Source of the DNA: Desulfohalobiaceae bacterium
GTDB lineage: Bacteria > Desulfobacterota > Desulfovibrionia > Desulfovibrionales > Desulfothermaceae
Assembly (NCBI GenBank): GCA_021737525.1
Contig: JAIPDU010000090.1
Coordinates: 1 to 6,692, forward strand
Direction: 5' to 3'
DNA length: 6,692 nucleotides
How positions within the stretch are numbered: the first letter of the stretch is position 1; each line of letters starts with the position of its first letter. Positions 1 to 6,182 of the stretch are shown one piece after another. The position numbers and the translations under genes are program-made. The notes under the pieces are model-generated. The model had not been told where the DNA came from. It did not search any database and saw nothing but the letters and a program-made list of their open reading frames with translations.

Positions 1-863
1 TGAAATACAGCAGGGATGATGAGAGGGAAGCGGATCATCTCGGGCTGCAGTATCTGGCCCGGTCCGGCTATGATCCGGAGGGCATGGCCAGATCCTTCGA
101 GCGGATCAAGGAACGAATGCGATTGAGCGGGGCCGGATCCGGCCCGGCATACATGTCTACGCATCCCGGAGTGACGGAGCGGATTGATTATATTCGTGAA
201 GTGGCCCTGCGCCTACAAGGCGGTGAGTCCCGGGATTTGGAGCCAAGTCCGCGTTTTCGAAAGGTCCAGACCTTGCTCAGGGCCAGGTATACGGAAGCCC
301 GTTCCGCATGGAATTATTTCCAGCAGTACGAAGGCGATCCCTGCCTCCGGCGATTGGGGAGGGGAATAACCGCAGCGAGGCTCAACCGGGTTGACCGGGC
401 CAAGGAGCTCTTCAGTGGCCCCCCTCCTTGCGAGGAAATAAGCGCCCTGTGGCACAGGGAAGTGGGCAGGTTCTACTTTGGGCTTGGCCAATTCGACCGG
501 GCCCTGACCCATTTGAACAAGGCGCTGCGGGAGTCGCCCGAGGACTACATGGCCCTTTTCTTCCAGGCGAGGATTCTCGGGGAGAAGGGCGAGACCGCCG
601 AGGCGGTGAAGGCCTTGCGAAAGGTCCTCCGCTATGTCCCGCAGGATCCCGAGGTGCACAGGACCCTGGGCAGGATAATGGGCCGCTCCGGGGACGCTTT
701 CTCCGGGTATCTCCATTATGCCTATGCCGCCCTGTATCGAAACAGGAAGGAGCAATGCTCCAAGTACTTGGACAAGGTCAGGGAGATGGCCCAAACAGGA
801 CAGCAAAAGGAGAAGCTGGAGCAATTCGAGGAGAAATACGAGGTCCGGAAGAAGTACTGGTAG
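1..863 (+). CDS. M48 metalloprotease with C-terminal TPR repeats, BepA/YfgC-like (5' partial)
   Basis: The frame is open from base 3 to the TAG at 861-863, giving 286 visible residues; the start and the HExxH zinc motif lie left of the window. The visible part opens with SRDDEREADHLG (residues 3-14), the M48 ExxAD segment whose first Glu is the third zinc ligand. The conserved STHP followed by RI comes at residues 52-61. After a linker, about residues 149-249 hold two or three TPR-like helix pairs (for example YFGLGQFDRALTHLNKAL, then SPEDYMALFFQARILGEKG), and the end is charged and helical. M48-plus-TPR is the architecture of BepA/YfgC and LoiP-type periplasmic proteases, which degrade or help assemble misfolded outer-membrane proteins; a role here is inferred from that family. 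An internal ATG at 84 would lose the zinc ligand, so it is not the true start. The next gene, yajC, is 506 nt downstream, too far for a tight operon. Family assignment is firm; the exact orthologue is not. Confidence 0.9.
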   Translation, partial: KYSRDDEREADHLGLQYLARSGYDPEGMARSFERIKERMRLSGAGSGPAYMSTHPGVTERIDYIREVALRLQGGESRDLEPSPRFRKVQTLLRARYTEARSAWNYFQQYEGDPCLRRLGRGITAARLNRVDRAKELFSGPPPCEEISALWHREVGRFYFGLGQFDRALTHLNKALRESPEDYMALFFQARILGEKGETAEAVKALRKVLRYVPQDPEVHRTLGRIMGRSGDAFSGYLHYAYAALYRNRKEQCSKYLDKVREMAQTGQQKEKLEQFEEKYEVRKKYW

Positions 864-1001
864 CTGGTGCCCGTCCGAAAAGCCCTTAAAATCAAAGAAC
901 TATATTAATATTTTTTGTTTCGTTCCGCAAAGCGGAAACCATGGATCGTTTCCGAATGGTAGCAAGCTGTCCCTCTGAAGAGCGTTGAACAAAGGGATTG
1001 C

Positions 1002-1029
1002 TTGACAGAGAGCGCGGTTTCCATGTAGT
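1002..1029 (+). promoter_or_regulatory. Possible sigma-70 promoter
   Basis: A perfect -35 hexamer TTGACA (1002-1007) is followed after 16 bp by TGTAGT (1024-1029), which matches four of six bases of TATAAT. Transcription would start near 1036. It would run into the nested hairpin at 1094-1145 and the terminator-like hairpin at 1207-1261, so it could drive a short RNA of about 225 nt or a long yajC leader. The -10 is weak and the assignment is tentative. Confidence 0.3.
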
Positions 1030-1093
1030 GCCGATTCGGACATTCCGGATAGATAGTGCTTGGACGAAAACTCACCCGCCTAGTTCGTCGCTG

Positions 1094-1145
1094 CAAAATT
1101 TTGAAATCCTCATGTATTAATATACACTGTGGTTTCAAAATTTCG
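1094..1145. repeat. Nested AT-rich inverted repeat, candidate dispersed intergenic element
   Basis: The outer arms AAATTTTGAAA (1096-1106) and TTTCAAAATTT (1133-1143) are perfect 11-bp complements. CC (1108-1109) and GG (1131-1132) add two pairs past a one-base bulge, and C1094/G1145 can close the base. Inside sits a second perfect hairpin, TGTAT-TAAT-ATACA (1113-1126). The element is much more AT-rich than its surroundings and symmetric, so it could act as a cruciform, a bidirectional transcript end or a mobile-type intergenic repeat. From memory, similar palindromes followed by a CGTCTCCTTGTATCTG-like tail occur between genes in deltaproteobacterial genomes, and that tail is present at 1144-1159; I could not check this. 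Confidence 0.6.
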
Positions 1146-1206
1146 TCTCCTTGTATCTGGGCAGGTTTGCGTCCAATCACGGTTTTCGGTCAGGCACTGG
1201 ATAAAT

Positions 1207-1261
1207 GGAGTTTCCCTGTCCCGAACAGACAGCGGCTCGAGCGGGGATAACTCCTTTTTTT
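1207..1261 (+). terminator. Probable Rho-independent terminator upstream of yajC
   Basis: GGAGTT (1207-1212) pairs perfectly with AACTCC (1249-1254), and CCC (1214-1216) can pair with GGG (1244-1246) across a small bulge. The large loop folds further through CTGT/ACAG (1216-1219 with 1225-1228) and the palindrome GCTCGAGC (1235-1242). Seven T residues (1255-1261) follow immediately. It lies 108 nt before the yajC start, so it would end the upstream protease transcript or a small RNA, or act as an attenuator for yajC. The long branched loop makes it less canonical than a simple stem. Confidence 0.5.
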
Positions 1262-1369
1262 CGGCCATGAGGATTCGGCCCGCTTTTATGGCTCTGCGGC
1301 AATGCAGGGCCCTGCACCTGAATCGATCACGCTGGCAGGGAAAAACAATAAACTTATAGGAGCAACAGT

Positions 1370-1720
1370 ATGTTCGGTGAAAATCTTGCCTTCGCCATGG
1401 GGGCACAAGGCGGAGCCGGCGGCGGACAGGGCAATCCCTTGGTGGCCTTCCTCCCCCTGATCATCCTCTTCGTTATCTTCTATTTTCTCTTGATCAGGCC
1501 CCAGCAGAAAAAGGCGAAGGAACACAGGGAAATGCTCAGCAGTCTGCAGAAGGGTGATTATGTTGTCACCGGCGGGGGATTGTACGGCCGTATTACCGCC
1601 GTATCCGAGGACGAGGTGATGACCCTGGATCTGGGAAACAACATGGAGGTCAAGGTCAATCGGAACTATATCTCCAGCAAGACGGACAAGAAGGTCATAT
1701 CCTCGGGCAAAAAGGGTTAG
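1370..1720 (+). CDS. yajC: YajC, Sec translocase auxiliary subunit
   Basis: A 116-residue protein, close to the usual YajC length. YajC is a single-span inner-membrane protein that associates with SecD-SecF and the SecYEG channel during protein export. The N-terminus is Gly/Ala-rich (about 11-21). One membrane segment follows (about 25-43, FLPLIILFVIFYFLLI), then the hallmark IRPQQKK (42-48) and the small cytoplasmic domain with LQKGDYVVTGGGLYGRI (about 59-75) and NRNYISS near the end. The ATG is preceded by AGGAG (1358-1362) with a 7-nt spacer. It is the first gene of the yajC-secD-secF cluster on the + strand, with secD 211 nt downstream. I am confident of the identity. Confidence 0.97.
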   Translation: MFGENLAFAMGAQGGAGGGQGNPLVAFLPLIILFVIFYFLLIRPQQKKAKEHREMLSSLQKGDYVVTGGGLYGRITAVSEDEVMTLDLGNNMEVKVNRNYISSKTDKKVISSGKKG

Positions 1721-1931
1721 TCCGCGCATAGCGCCCTGTTCGGGAACAGTCGGCTCTTGCTCCGCGCTTATGGGCGAACTGGCCTCCGGAAACCAGAATC
1801 AGCTCCTTGGGTCCTTGTAACGTGCCCGCAATTCCGGCGCTTGGCGAGCCAGGGGGCGCTTTGGCGCCTCGAGACAGGCCGATTCGCGGATTCTACGCAG
1901 TCTCGCCAATTCTCATAAAGGAAATCCTCGT
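1721..1931 (+). promoter_or_regulatory. Long leader between yajC and secD with hairpins
   Basis: The 211-nt gap is unusually long beside the 39-nt secD-secF gap. It contains a perfect hairpin CTGTT-CGGG-AACAG (1736-1749) just after yajC, without a T tract. A GC-rich hairpin follows, with GGGGCGC (1853-1859) pairing with GCGCCTC (1864-1870) around TTTG, including one G-T pair. GGCGCTTGGCG (1836-1846) is nearly repeated as GGCGCTTTGGCG (1855-1866). The secD Shine-Dalgarno AAGGA (1918-1922) ends the leader. I see no clear sigma-70 promoter and no known riboswitch. Post-transcriptional or separate control of secD is possible but not shown. Confidence 0.35.
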
Positions 1932-3530
1932 ATGCGCATCAGCCTGACCTACAGAGTCATCATATCAGCTCTTGTGATCGGCCTCGCCCTTCTCTATGCC
2001 CTGCCGACCTTTTTGGGCAAGGAGAATCCCCTGCAAAGCGTTCTGCCAGACAAAGAGGTCAATCTCGGCCTGGATCTGAAGGGCGGGATGAGCCTGACTC
2101 TGGGTGTGGACATGGACAAGGCCCTGTCCAGCTCCCTGGGGCAGATGGGCGAGAATCTGCGGGTGCAGGCCAAGGACGAGGGGATCGTGATCATCCGGCC
2201 CCGGGTGGTGGGAAGCAATATGTTGCGCTTTTATCTTCTTGATGCGGACAAGGCTAAGCGGCTCCAGGAGATCATCGAGCGCAACTACGACAATAAACTG
2301 AGCATCCAGGGAAAGGAAAGCATGGGGCAGGGCAGGATCAAGTACACCCTGTCCATGACCAGCGAGTACAGGAACAAATTGAAGGAGATGACCCTGGATC
2401 AGGCCCTGAAGGTCATGCGCAACCGGATCAACGAGTTCGGCGTGTCCGAGCCGGATATCAGAAGGATGAAGGGCAACCGGATACAAGTCCAGTTGCCGGG
2501 TCTCGAGGATTCGGAACGGGCTGTGGAGCTGGTCAAGAGGACGGCTCATCTGGAATTCCGGTTGGTGGACGAGGACTCGAACGCGCAGAAGGCTGTCCGG
2601 GGACGACCGCCTTCGGGATCGGAGCTGTTCTATTTCGCGGAACAAGGGCCGGAGAGCAAGAATCCGAAACCCATTGTCCTCAAGAAGCAGGTCCTCATGA
2701 CAGGACAGCACATCGCGGACGCCAGCGTTGCCTTCAACCGCTACAATCAGCCCTATGTCTCCCTGACTTTCGACGATCGGGGAGCGCGGATTTTCGAGCG
2801 GGTCACCGGGAACCACGTGAATGAGCGGATGGCCATCGTCCTGGACGGCAAGGTCTACTCCGCCCCCACCATCCAGGAAAAGATCCGCGGCGGCAGGGCG
2901 AGCATAACCGGCAACTTTTCGGATCAGGAGGCCCACGACCTGGCCATTGTCCTCCGGGCCGGCTCTCTGCCAGCGCCGGTGAATGTGCTGCACGAGCGAA
3001 GCGTCGGCCCCTCCCTGGGGCAGCAGTCCATCCAGCAGGGTGTCACGGCCCTGGTTGTGGGCGGGCTCCTGGTTTTGGTCTTCGCGATCGCGTACTACGG
3101 TATCGGCGGCGTGATCGTGGACCTGCTGCTAGGCTTCAACATGCTCATCATCATCGCGGTCCTGGCCGGCTTCGGGGCGACCCTCACCCTGCCCGGAATC
3201 GCGGGCATCATCCTGCTGGTGGGGACAGCCATGGACGCGAGCGTGCTCATTTTCGAGCGCATACGGGAGGAGCGGCGCAAGGGCATGAGCCCGGCCAAGG
3301 CCGTGGACGAGGCATTCGTCAGATCCTCCCTGACCATTATGGATGCCAACGTGACCACGATCCTGGCCGCGCTTATCCTATACCAGTTCGGAACGGGCCC
3401 CATTCGCGGCTTCGCGGTCACTCTCACCGTGGGGACCTTTGCCTCCCTGTTCACCGCGATCTTCGTCTCCAGGACCTTTTTCGAGTTCTGGCTCAAGCGC
3501 AAGCGCCCCGAAAGCAGCTTTAACCTCTAA
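1932..3530 (+). CDS. secD: SecD, protein translocase subunit
   Basis: A 532-residue RND-superfamily membrane protein, shorter than E. coli SecD (615) but in the normal range for the family. With SecF it uses the proton-motive force to draw exported proteins off SecYEG on the periplasmic side. The order is TM1 (about 8-28), the conserved GLDLKGG (46-52), the periplasmic P1 domain with the MRNRINEFGVSEPDIRR segment, and the stretch from FDDRGARIFE through VLDGKVYSAPTI. RAGSLPAPV and SVGPSLG (about 356-362) then lead into a block of five membrane helices. The TM4 motif MDASVLIFERIREE (434-447) carries Asp435, equivalent to the proton-path Asp of Thermus SecDF (Asp340) and E. coli SecD (Asp519). 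AAGGA at 1918-1922, 9 nt before the ATG, supports the start. secF follows after 39 nt, so the two are surely co-transcribed. No defects seen. Confidence 0.98.
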   Translation: MRISLTYRVIISALVIGLALLYALPTFLGKENPLQSVLPDKEVNLGLDLKGGMSLTLGVDMDKALSSSLGQMGENLRVQAKDEGIVIIRPRVVGSNMLRFYLLDADKAKRLQEIIERNYDNKLSIQGKESMGQGRIKYTLSMTSEYRNKLKEMTLDQALKVMRNRINEFGVSEPDIRRMKGNRIQVQLPGLEDSERAVELVKRTAHLEFRLVDEDSNAQKAVRGRPPSGSELFYFAEQGPESKNPKPIVLKKQVLMTGQHIADASVAFNRYNQPYVSLTFDDRGARIFERVTGNHVNERMAIVLDGKVYSAPTIQEKIRGGRASITGNFSDQEAHDLAIVLRAGSLPAPVNVLHERSVGPSLGQQSIQQGVTALVVGGLLVLVFAIAYYGIGGVIVDLLLGFNMLIIIAVLAGFGATLTLPGIAGIILLVGTAMDASVLIFERIREERRKGMSPAKAVDEAFVRSSLTIMDANVTTILAALILYQFGTGPIRGFAVTLTVGTFASLFTAIFVSRTFFEFWLKRKRPESSFNL

Positions 3531-3569
3531 GGACCGGATCCGTACAACCAAGCCGAAAGGAAGCACCCT

Positions 3570-4655
3570 ATGGGTCTGCAGCTTATCAAGCCCGATACGA
3601 AGATTGATTTCATGAGCAAGCGGAAAATGGCCGCGCTCATCTCCGGTGCCGTCATCCTCCTGGGCCTGGTTGGGATCGTGTATCAGGGAGGCCTGAAATA
3701 CGGGATCGATTTCGCGGGAGGGATCAACGTCCAGGTCCAGTTCGATCGGGACATCGATGTGGGCGAGCTCAATTCCGTGCTGGAGGGAACCGGATTGCCG
3801 GATCTCAGGGCTCAGCGCTTCGGCCAGAGCGGGAAACACCAGTATCTTTTGCGTATCCCTTCCGGCGCACAAGGGCCGGAGGAGGTGCGCGGCACCATCC
3901 AGAAAAGGCTGAGCCAGGGGCTGGAGGCGGATTATACCATCCAGCGCCTGGAGATGGTGGGTCCCAAGGTGGGAGAAGATCTCAGGAACAAGGCCATGCA
4001 GGCCCTGTTCTACGCTGTGCTGCTCATCTCCATTTACATTTCGGGGCGTTTTGAGCAGAAGTGGGGTATAGCCGGCGTCATGGCCGGAGGGCTCCTCGCC
4101 GGAGTCTACGTGCTTCAGCTGATCGGTCTCCCGGTGGGCTATTTGGCCCTGGCCGCCCTGCTCATCACCGTGGGGATGTGCTGGTACCTGCGGCTCAACT
4201 ACGCCCTGGGGGCGGTCGTGGCCCTGGTGCACGACATCGTGATCACCGTGTGCATCCTGACCCTTTTGGGCAAGGATTTCGAGCTGAGCACGGTGGCGGC
4301 CCTTTTGACCATCATGGGCTATTCCCTGAACGATACCATCGTCAATTTCGACCGCATCCGGGAGATCCTGCGCAGCAAGAACCCCGGGCCCCTGGGCGAG
4401 GTCATCAACAGGAGCATCAATCAGATGCTCAGCCGGACCCTGCTCACCTCTGGAACGACCCTCCTGGTGGTCCTGTCCCTGGTGATACTGGGAGGCGGGG
4501 TCATTCACAACTTCGCCCTGGCTCTCCTTATCGGTGTCATTGTGGGCACCTACTCCTCTATCTACATCGCCGGGTCCCTGCTCCTTGGTATCGGCCCCAC
4601 ACCGGAGACCGAGGAGACCGAGGAGTCAGCGGGCCCGAAGAAATCGGAAGCATAG
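3570..4655 (+). CDS. secF: SecF, protein translocase subunit with an extra two-helix segment
   Basis: A 361-residue SecF, longer than the usual 300-325. It pairs with SecD to form the proton-driven SecDF motor. The order is TM1 (about 20-37), GIDFAGG (45-51), a periplasmic domain, and TM2 (about 142-158) ending in ISGRFEQKW. ALGAVVALVHD (212-222) opens the next conserved helix, and MGYSLNDTIVNFDRIRE (249-265) contains Asp255. Arg289 lies in the SRTLLTSGTTL segment. Asp255 and Arg289 correspond to the proton-path residues Asp213 and Arg247 of E. coli SecF. In typical SecF the RFEWRF-like motif runs directly into ALGA. Here about 46 residues (166-211) intervene, containing two hydrophobic stretches (166-187 and 188-207) that would add a helical hairpin and keep the topology in phase. 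The tail is acidic then lysine-rich. AAAGGA (3556-3561) sits 8 nt before the ATG. Confidence 0.97.
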   Translation: MGLQLIKPDTKIDFMSKRKMAALISGAVILLGLVGIVYQGGLKYGIDFAGGINVQVQFDRDIDVGELNSVLEGTGLPDLRAQRFGQSGKHQYLLRIPSGAQGPEEVRGTIQKRLSQGLEADYTIQRLEMVGPKVGEDLRNKAMQALFYAVLLISIYISGRFEQKWGIAGVMAGGLLAGVYVLQLIGLPVGYLALAALLITVGMCWYLRLNYALGAVVALVHDIVITVCILTLLGKDFELSTVAALLTIMGYSLNDTIVNFDRIREILRSKNPGPLGEVINRSINQMLSRTLLTSGTTLLVVLSLVILGGGVIHNFALALLIGVIVGTYSSIYIAGSLLLGIGPTPETEETEESAGPKKSEA

Positions 4656-4705
4656 CTCCCCTCTTCCGCACATAGTCCGGGCCGGCTTGCCGCAGGCTTT
4701 TGCCC

Positions 4706-4745
4706 CCGTTCCCGTCCAAAAGTCCATGTTTCCGGACGGGAACGG
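4706..4745 (+). repeat. 12-bp perfect inverted repeat downstream of secF
   Basis: CCGTTCCCGTCC (4706-4717) and GGACGGGAACGG (4734-4745) are exact complements around a 16-nt loop. The RNA hairpin would be very stable and lies 50 nt after the secF stop. No T tract follows on either strand, so it is not a classic intrinsic terminator. It more likely protects the secF mRNA 3' end after Rho-dependent termination, or it is a binding site or repeat. Confidence 0.55.
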
Positions 4746-4949
4746 CCTCATCCCCTGGCCGGATCCTCAAACACCCACATGCCAGGTCCTTTCCTCTAAA
4801 GCCCCATCCCTGGAAGGGGTTCCTTCCTGAAGGGAATACTCCTTTCACTTCCCGCTTATACTCCCGCATGAAGGATGATGCAAAGACACCGGCGGAAGGC
4901 TTGGGATATTGGGATGCCCTCAGGAGCTCCCCTTGGGGCAGAGCGTCGC

Positions 4950-4975
4950 AAAAAGGGAGGCGGCCAGGTCCTCCC
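4950..4975 (-). terminator. Rho-independent terminator of the transpeptidase gene
   Basis: Read on the - strand, GGGAGG (4975-4970) and CCTCCC (4960-4955) form a 6-bp GC stem around a 9-nt loop and are followed by TTTTT (4954-4950). It starts 14 nt after the TAG stop of the transpeptidase gene, the expected place and orientation. Confidence 0.65.
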
Positions 4976-4989
4976 CGGGAGGGAGCTGC

Positions 4990-6069
4990 CTACCCTGCGT
5001 CAAGGGATTCGGATTCTGGACGATCCGAGGTGAAATCCGGCGAGGTGGCAGGAAAGGAGACACGGTCTGCTCTGTTGGGTGGGGAATCGTGAGCGATGCT
5101 TACGGGACAGCCTGATTTGCGCTGCAGGGCATTTCTGAGCTTCTTCATGTCGGCCCGGGAAAGCAGTTCCTTTTCCTGGAGCAGTCGGTAGGCATGCATG
5201 GCGAGATCGTCGATGCGGTCATACAGGTCGGGGTGGACCTCCACCATGAGCTCGCCGTTTTTGATCCCGAATTTGACGGGCTGATAGACGATCCGGACCC
5301 TGGTGCCGGAATCCAGTTTATGGAATATTCGGGAGATATCCTCTGGATAAAGGCGTATGCAGCCGTGGGTGGCAGAGCGACCCACGGACCAGGCCAGATT
5401 GGTCCCGTGGATCCCGTAGTGGGAATCACCCAAGCCCAGCCAGTAGCGACCCAGTGGATTGTCCTCTCCGGCAGCGATCTGGGAGATGTCGTATTTGTCT
5501 TCGAGTCCCGGGGGGACGGTCCAGACCGGATCCTCGACTTTTTCCCGGATGAAAAAGATCCCTGTTGGTGTGGGGTTCTCGGACGTGCCGATGCCCACGG
5601 GATAGCTACGGATCAGCTCGCGCGAGAAATTGAAAAGGAATAAGCGCATTTCCGCGAGATTGATCACGATCTCGCGCTGATGGGGCTCATGGGGAGGGAG
5701 GGGAGTGATCCATGCTCTGGGGATGGAGATGTCCCTGCCGGGTGTGGGCATCCAAGTGGCCAGGGCAGGGTGCAGGCTGCGCAGTTCGTTGAATCCCAGG
5801 TCGAAATCGCGGGCTATGTCCAGCAGGGTGTCCTCTTGTTGGACAGTATAAGTGGTGCATCCGCCGATAACCGGAGGGTGACCCCGGAGCATATGGGACG
5901 GGGAAAAAGGGTAGAAGTAGTCGTTTATCTCGGCGGAAGCCGGAAGGAGCAGGGGGGAAGCTGTCAACAACAGCAGGAGCGCGGTCCAGGTGAAGATGCG
6001 TGGAGCCATGGCGACATAGCGAGCAAGAGAAAAAAACTCGACTCTGGACACTTGGGGTGATTCTCTCAT
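4990..6069 (-). CDS. L,D-transpeptidase with LysM domain, ErfK/YbiS-like
   Basis: Such enzymes use an active-site Cys to cleave the D-Ala of peptidoglycan tetrapeptides after meso-Dap. They then form 3-3 crosslinks or, in the ErfK/YbiS/YcfS group, attach Braun lipoprotein. Residues from the ATG at 6069: hydrophobic signal peptide (about 29-46, probable cleavage after PASA), LysM peptidoglycan-binding segment (about 73-118, YTVQQEDTLLDIARDF), and YkuD domain (about 131-263). The catalytic motif runs from His221-Gly through SATHGCIRL, with nucleophile Cys237 and the usual His235, Gly236 and Arg239. A YbiS-like PVKFG...MVEVHPDLY segment and a polar, low-complexity tail follow. The start is uncertain: Met1 (6069) and Met21 (6009) both lack a Shine-Dalgarno, and Met21 gives the more normal signal peptide. 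A CATAAT -10-like box (6164-6159) lies upstream with a poor -35. The upstream neighbour on the same strand is a lysine-ended lipoprotein, a plausible substrate. Confidence 0.93.
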   Translation of the reverse strand: MRESPQVSRVEFFSLARYVAMAPRIFTWTALLLLLTASPLLLPASAEINDYFYPFSPSHMLRGHPPVIGGCTTYTVQQEDTLLDIARDFDLGFNELRSLHPALATWMPTPGRDISIPRAWITPLPPHEPHQREIVINLAEMRLFLFNFSRELIRSYPVGIGTSENPTPTGIFFIREKVEDPVWTVPPGLEDKYDISQIAAGEDNPLGRYWLGLGDSHYGIHGTNLAWSVGRSATHGCIRLYPEDISRIFHKLDSGTRVRIVYQPVKFGIKNGELMVEVHPDLYDRIDDLAMHAYRLLQEKELLSRADMKKLRNALQRKSGCPVSIAHDSPPNRADRVSFPATSPDFTSDRPESESLDAG

Positions 6070-6182
6070 GTTGCGAGCTGGAGGTGCTAGAGGTGGATTG
6101 GTTTTCGCCGGTCCCGGTGCATCTCGGTCGTGATTGAAGTCCTTTCGATGCGCGAGGCATTATGAATGTCTCGTTCTCAAGG

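Larger units (their letters stand above)
864..1369. other. Structured 506-nt intergenic region upstream of yajC
   Basis: I see no coding region with a ribosome site and family resemblance in this stretch. It holds an AT-rich start with a 10-bp palindrome ATATTAATAT (902-911) and a run of T. Two mutually exclusive small hairpins follow at 923-954, then a possible promoter (1002-1029), a nested inverted repeat (1094-1145), a terminator-like hairpin with T7 (1207-1261) and a perfect 14-bp palindrome TGCAGGGCCCTGCA (1303-1316). No tRNA or rRNA was recognised. The likely roles are the end of the upstream protease transcript, possibly a small RNA, and the yajC promoter and leader. Confidence 0.6.
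4656..4989. other. Convergent intergenic region between secF and the transpeptidase gene
   Basis: These 334 nt separate two genes that face each other. I find no believable coding region. Contents: a weak GC-rich hairpin followed by TTTT just after secF (4681-4701), a perfect 12-bp inverted repeat (4706-4745), a hairpin GGAAGG-GGTT-CCTTCC (4812-4827), a CCCC-TT-GGGG hairpin (4929-4938) and the - strand terminator at 4950-4975. A convergent region dense in hairpins fits transcript 3' ends from both sides. Confidence 0.6.

Noticed and set aside
213..824. Long - strand open frame inside the M48 protease gene
   Set aside because: It is the antisense shadow of a clear M48/TPR coding frame, Leu/Gly/Pro-rich with no recognisable domain.
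1020..1265. 6S RNA or SRP RNA in the yajC upstream region
   Set aside because: The conserved SRP tetraloop/GGAAG signature and a 6S-like long open-bubble stem could not be found by eye.
905..1406. Several open frames on both strands in the yajC upstream region
   Set aside because: They run through the inverted repeat and terminator structure, lack ribosome sites and have no coherent composition; the region is better read as non-coding.
1770..1820. 16-codon ATG reading frame in the yajC-secD leader
   Set aside because: There is no Shine-Dalgarno, and the peptide has no arrest-like or other recognisable motif.
1965..2993. 342-codon - strand open frame inside secD
   Set aside because: It lies wholly opposite conserved SecD sequence, its translation is low-complexity and resembles no family, and it arises from GC codon bias.
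3378..4508. 376-codon - strand open frame opposite the end of secD and most of secF
   Set aside because: It crosses two well-conserved genes, its translation is His/Gln/Asp-rich without domains, and no Shine-Dalgarno or promoter supports it.
4700..5092. 130-codon + strand open frame after secF
   Set aside because: It spans hairpins and the - strand terminator, runs into the transpeptidase gene on the other strand, and its composition is not protein-like.
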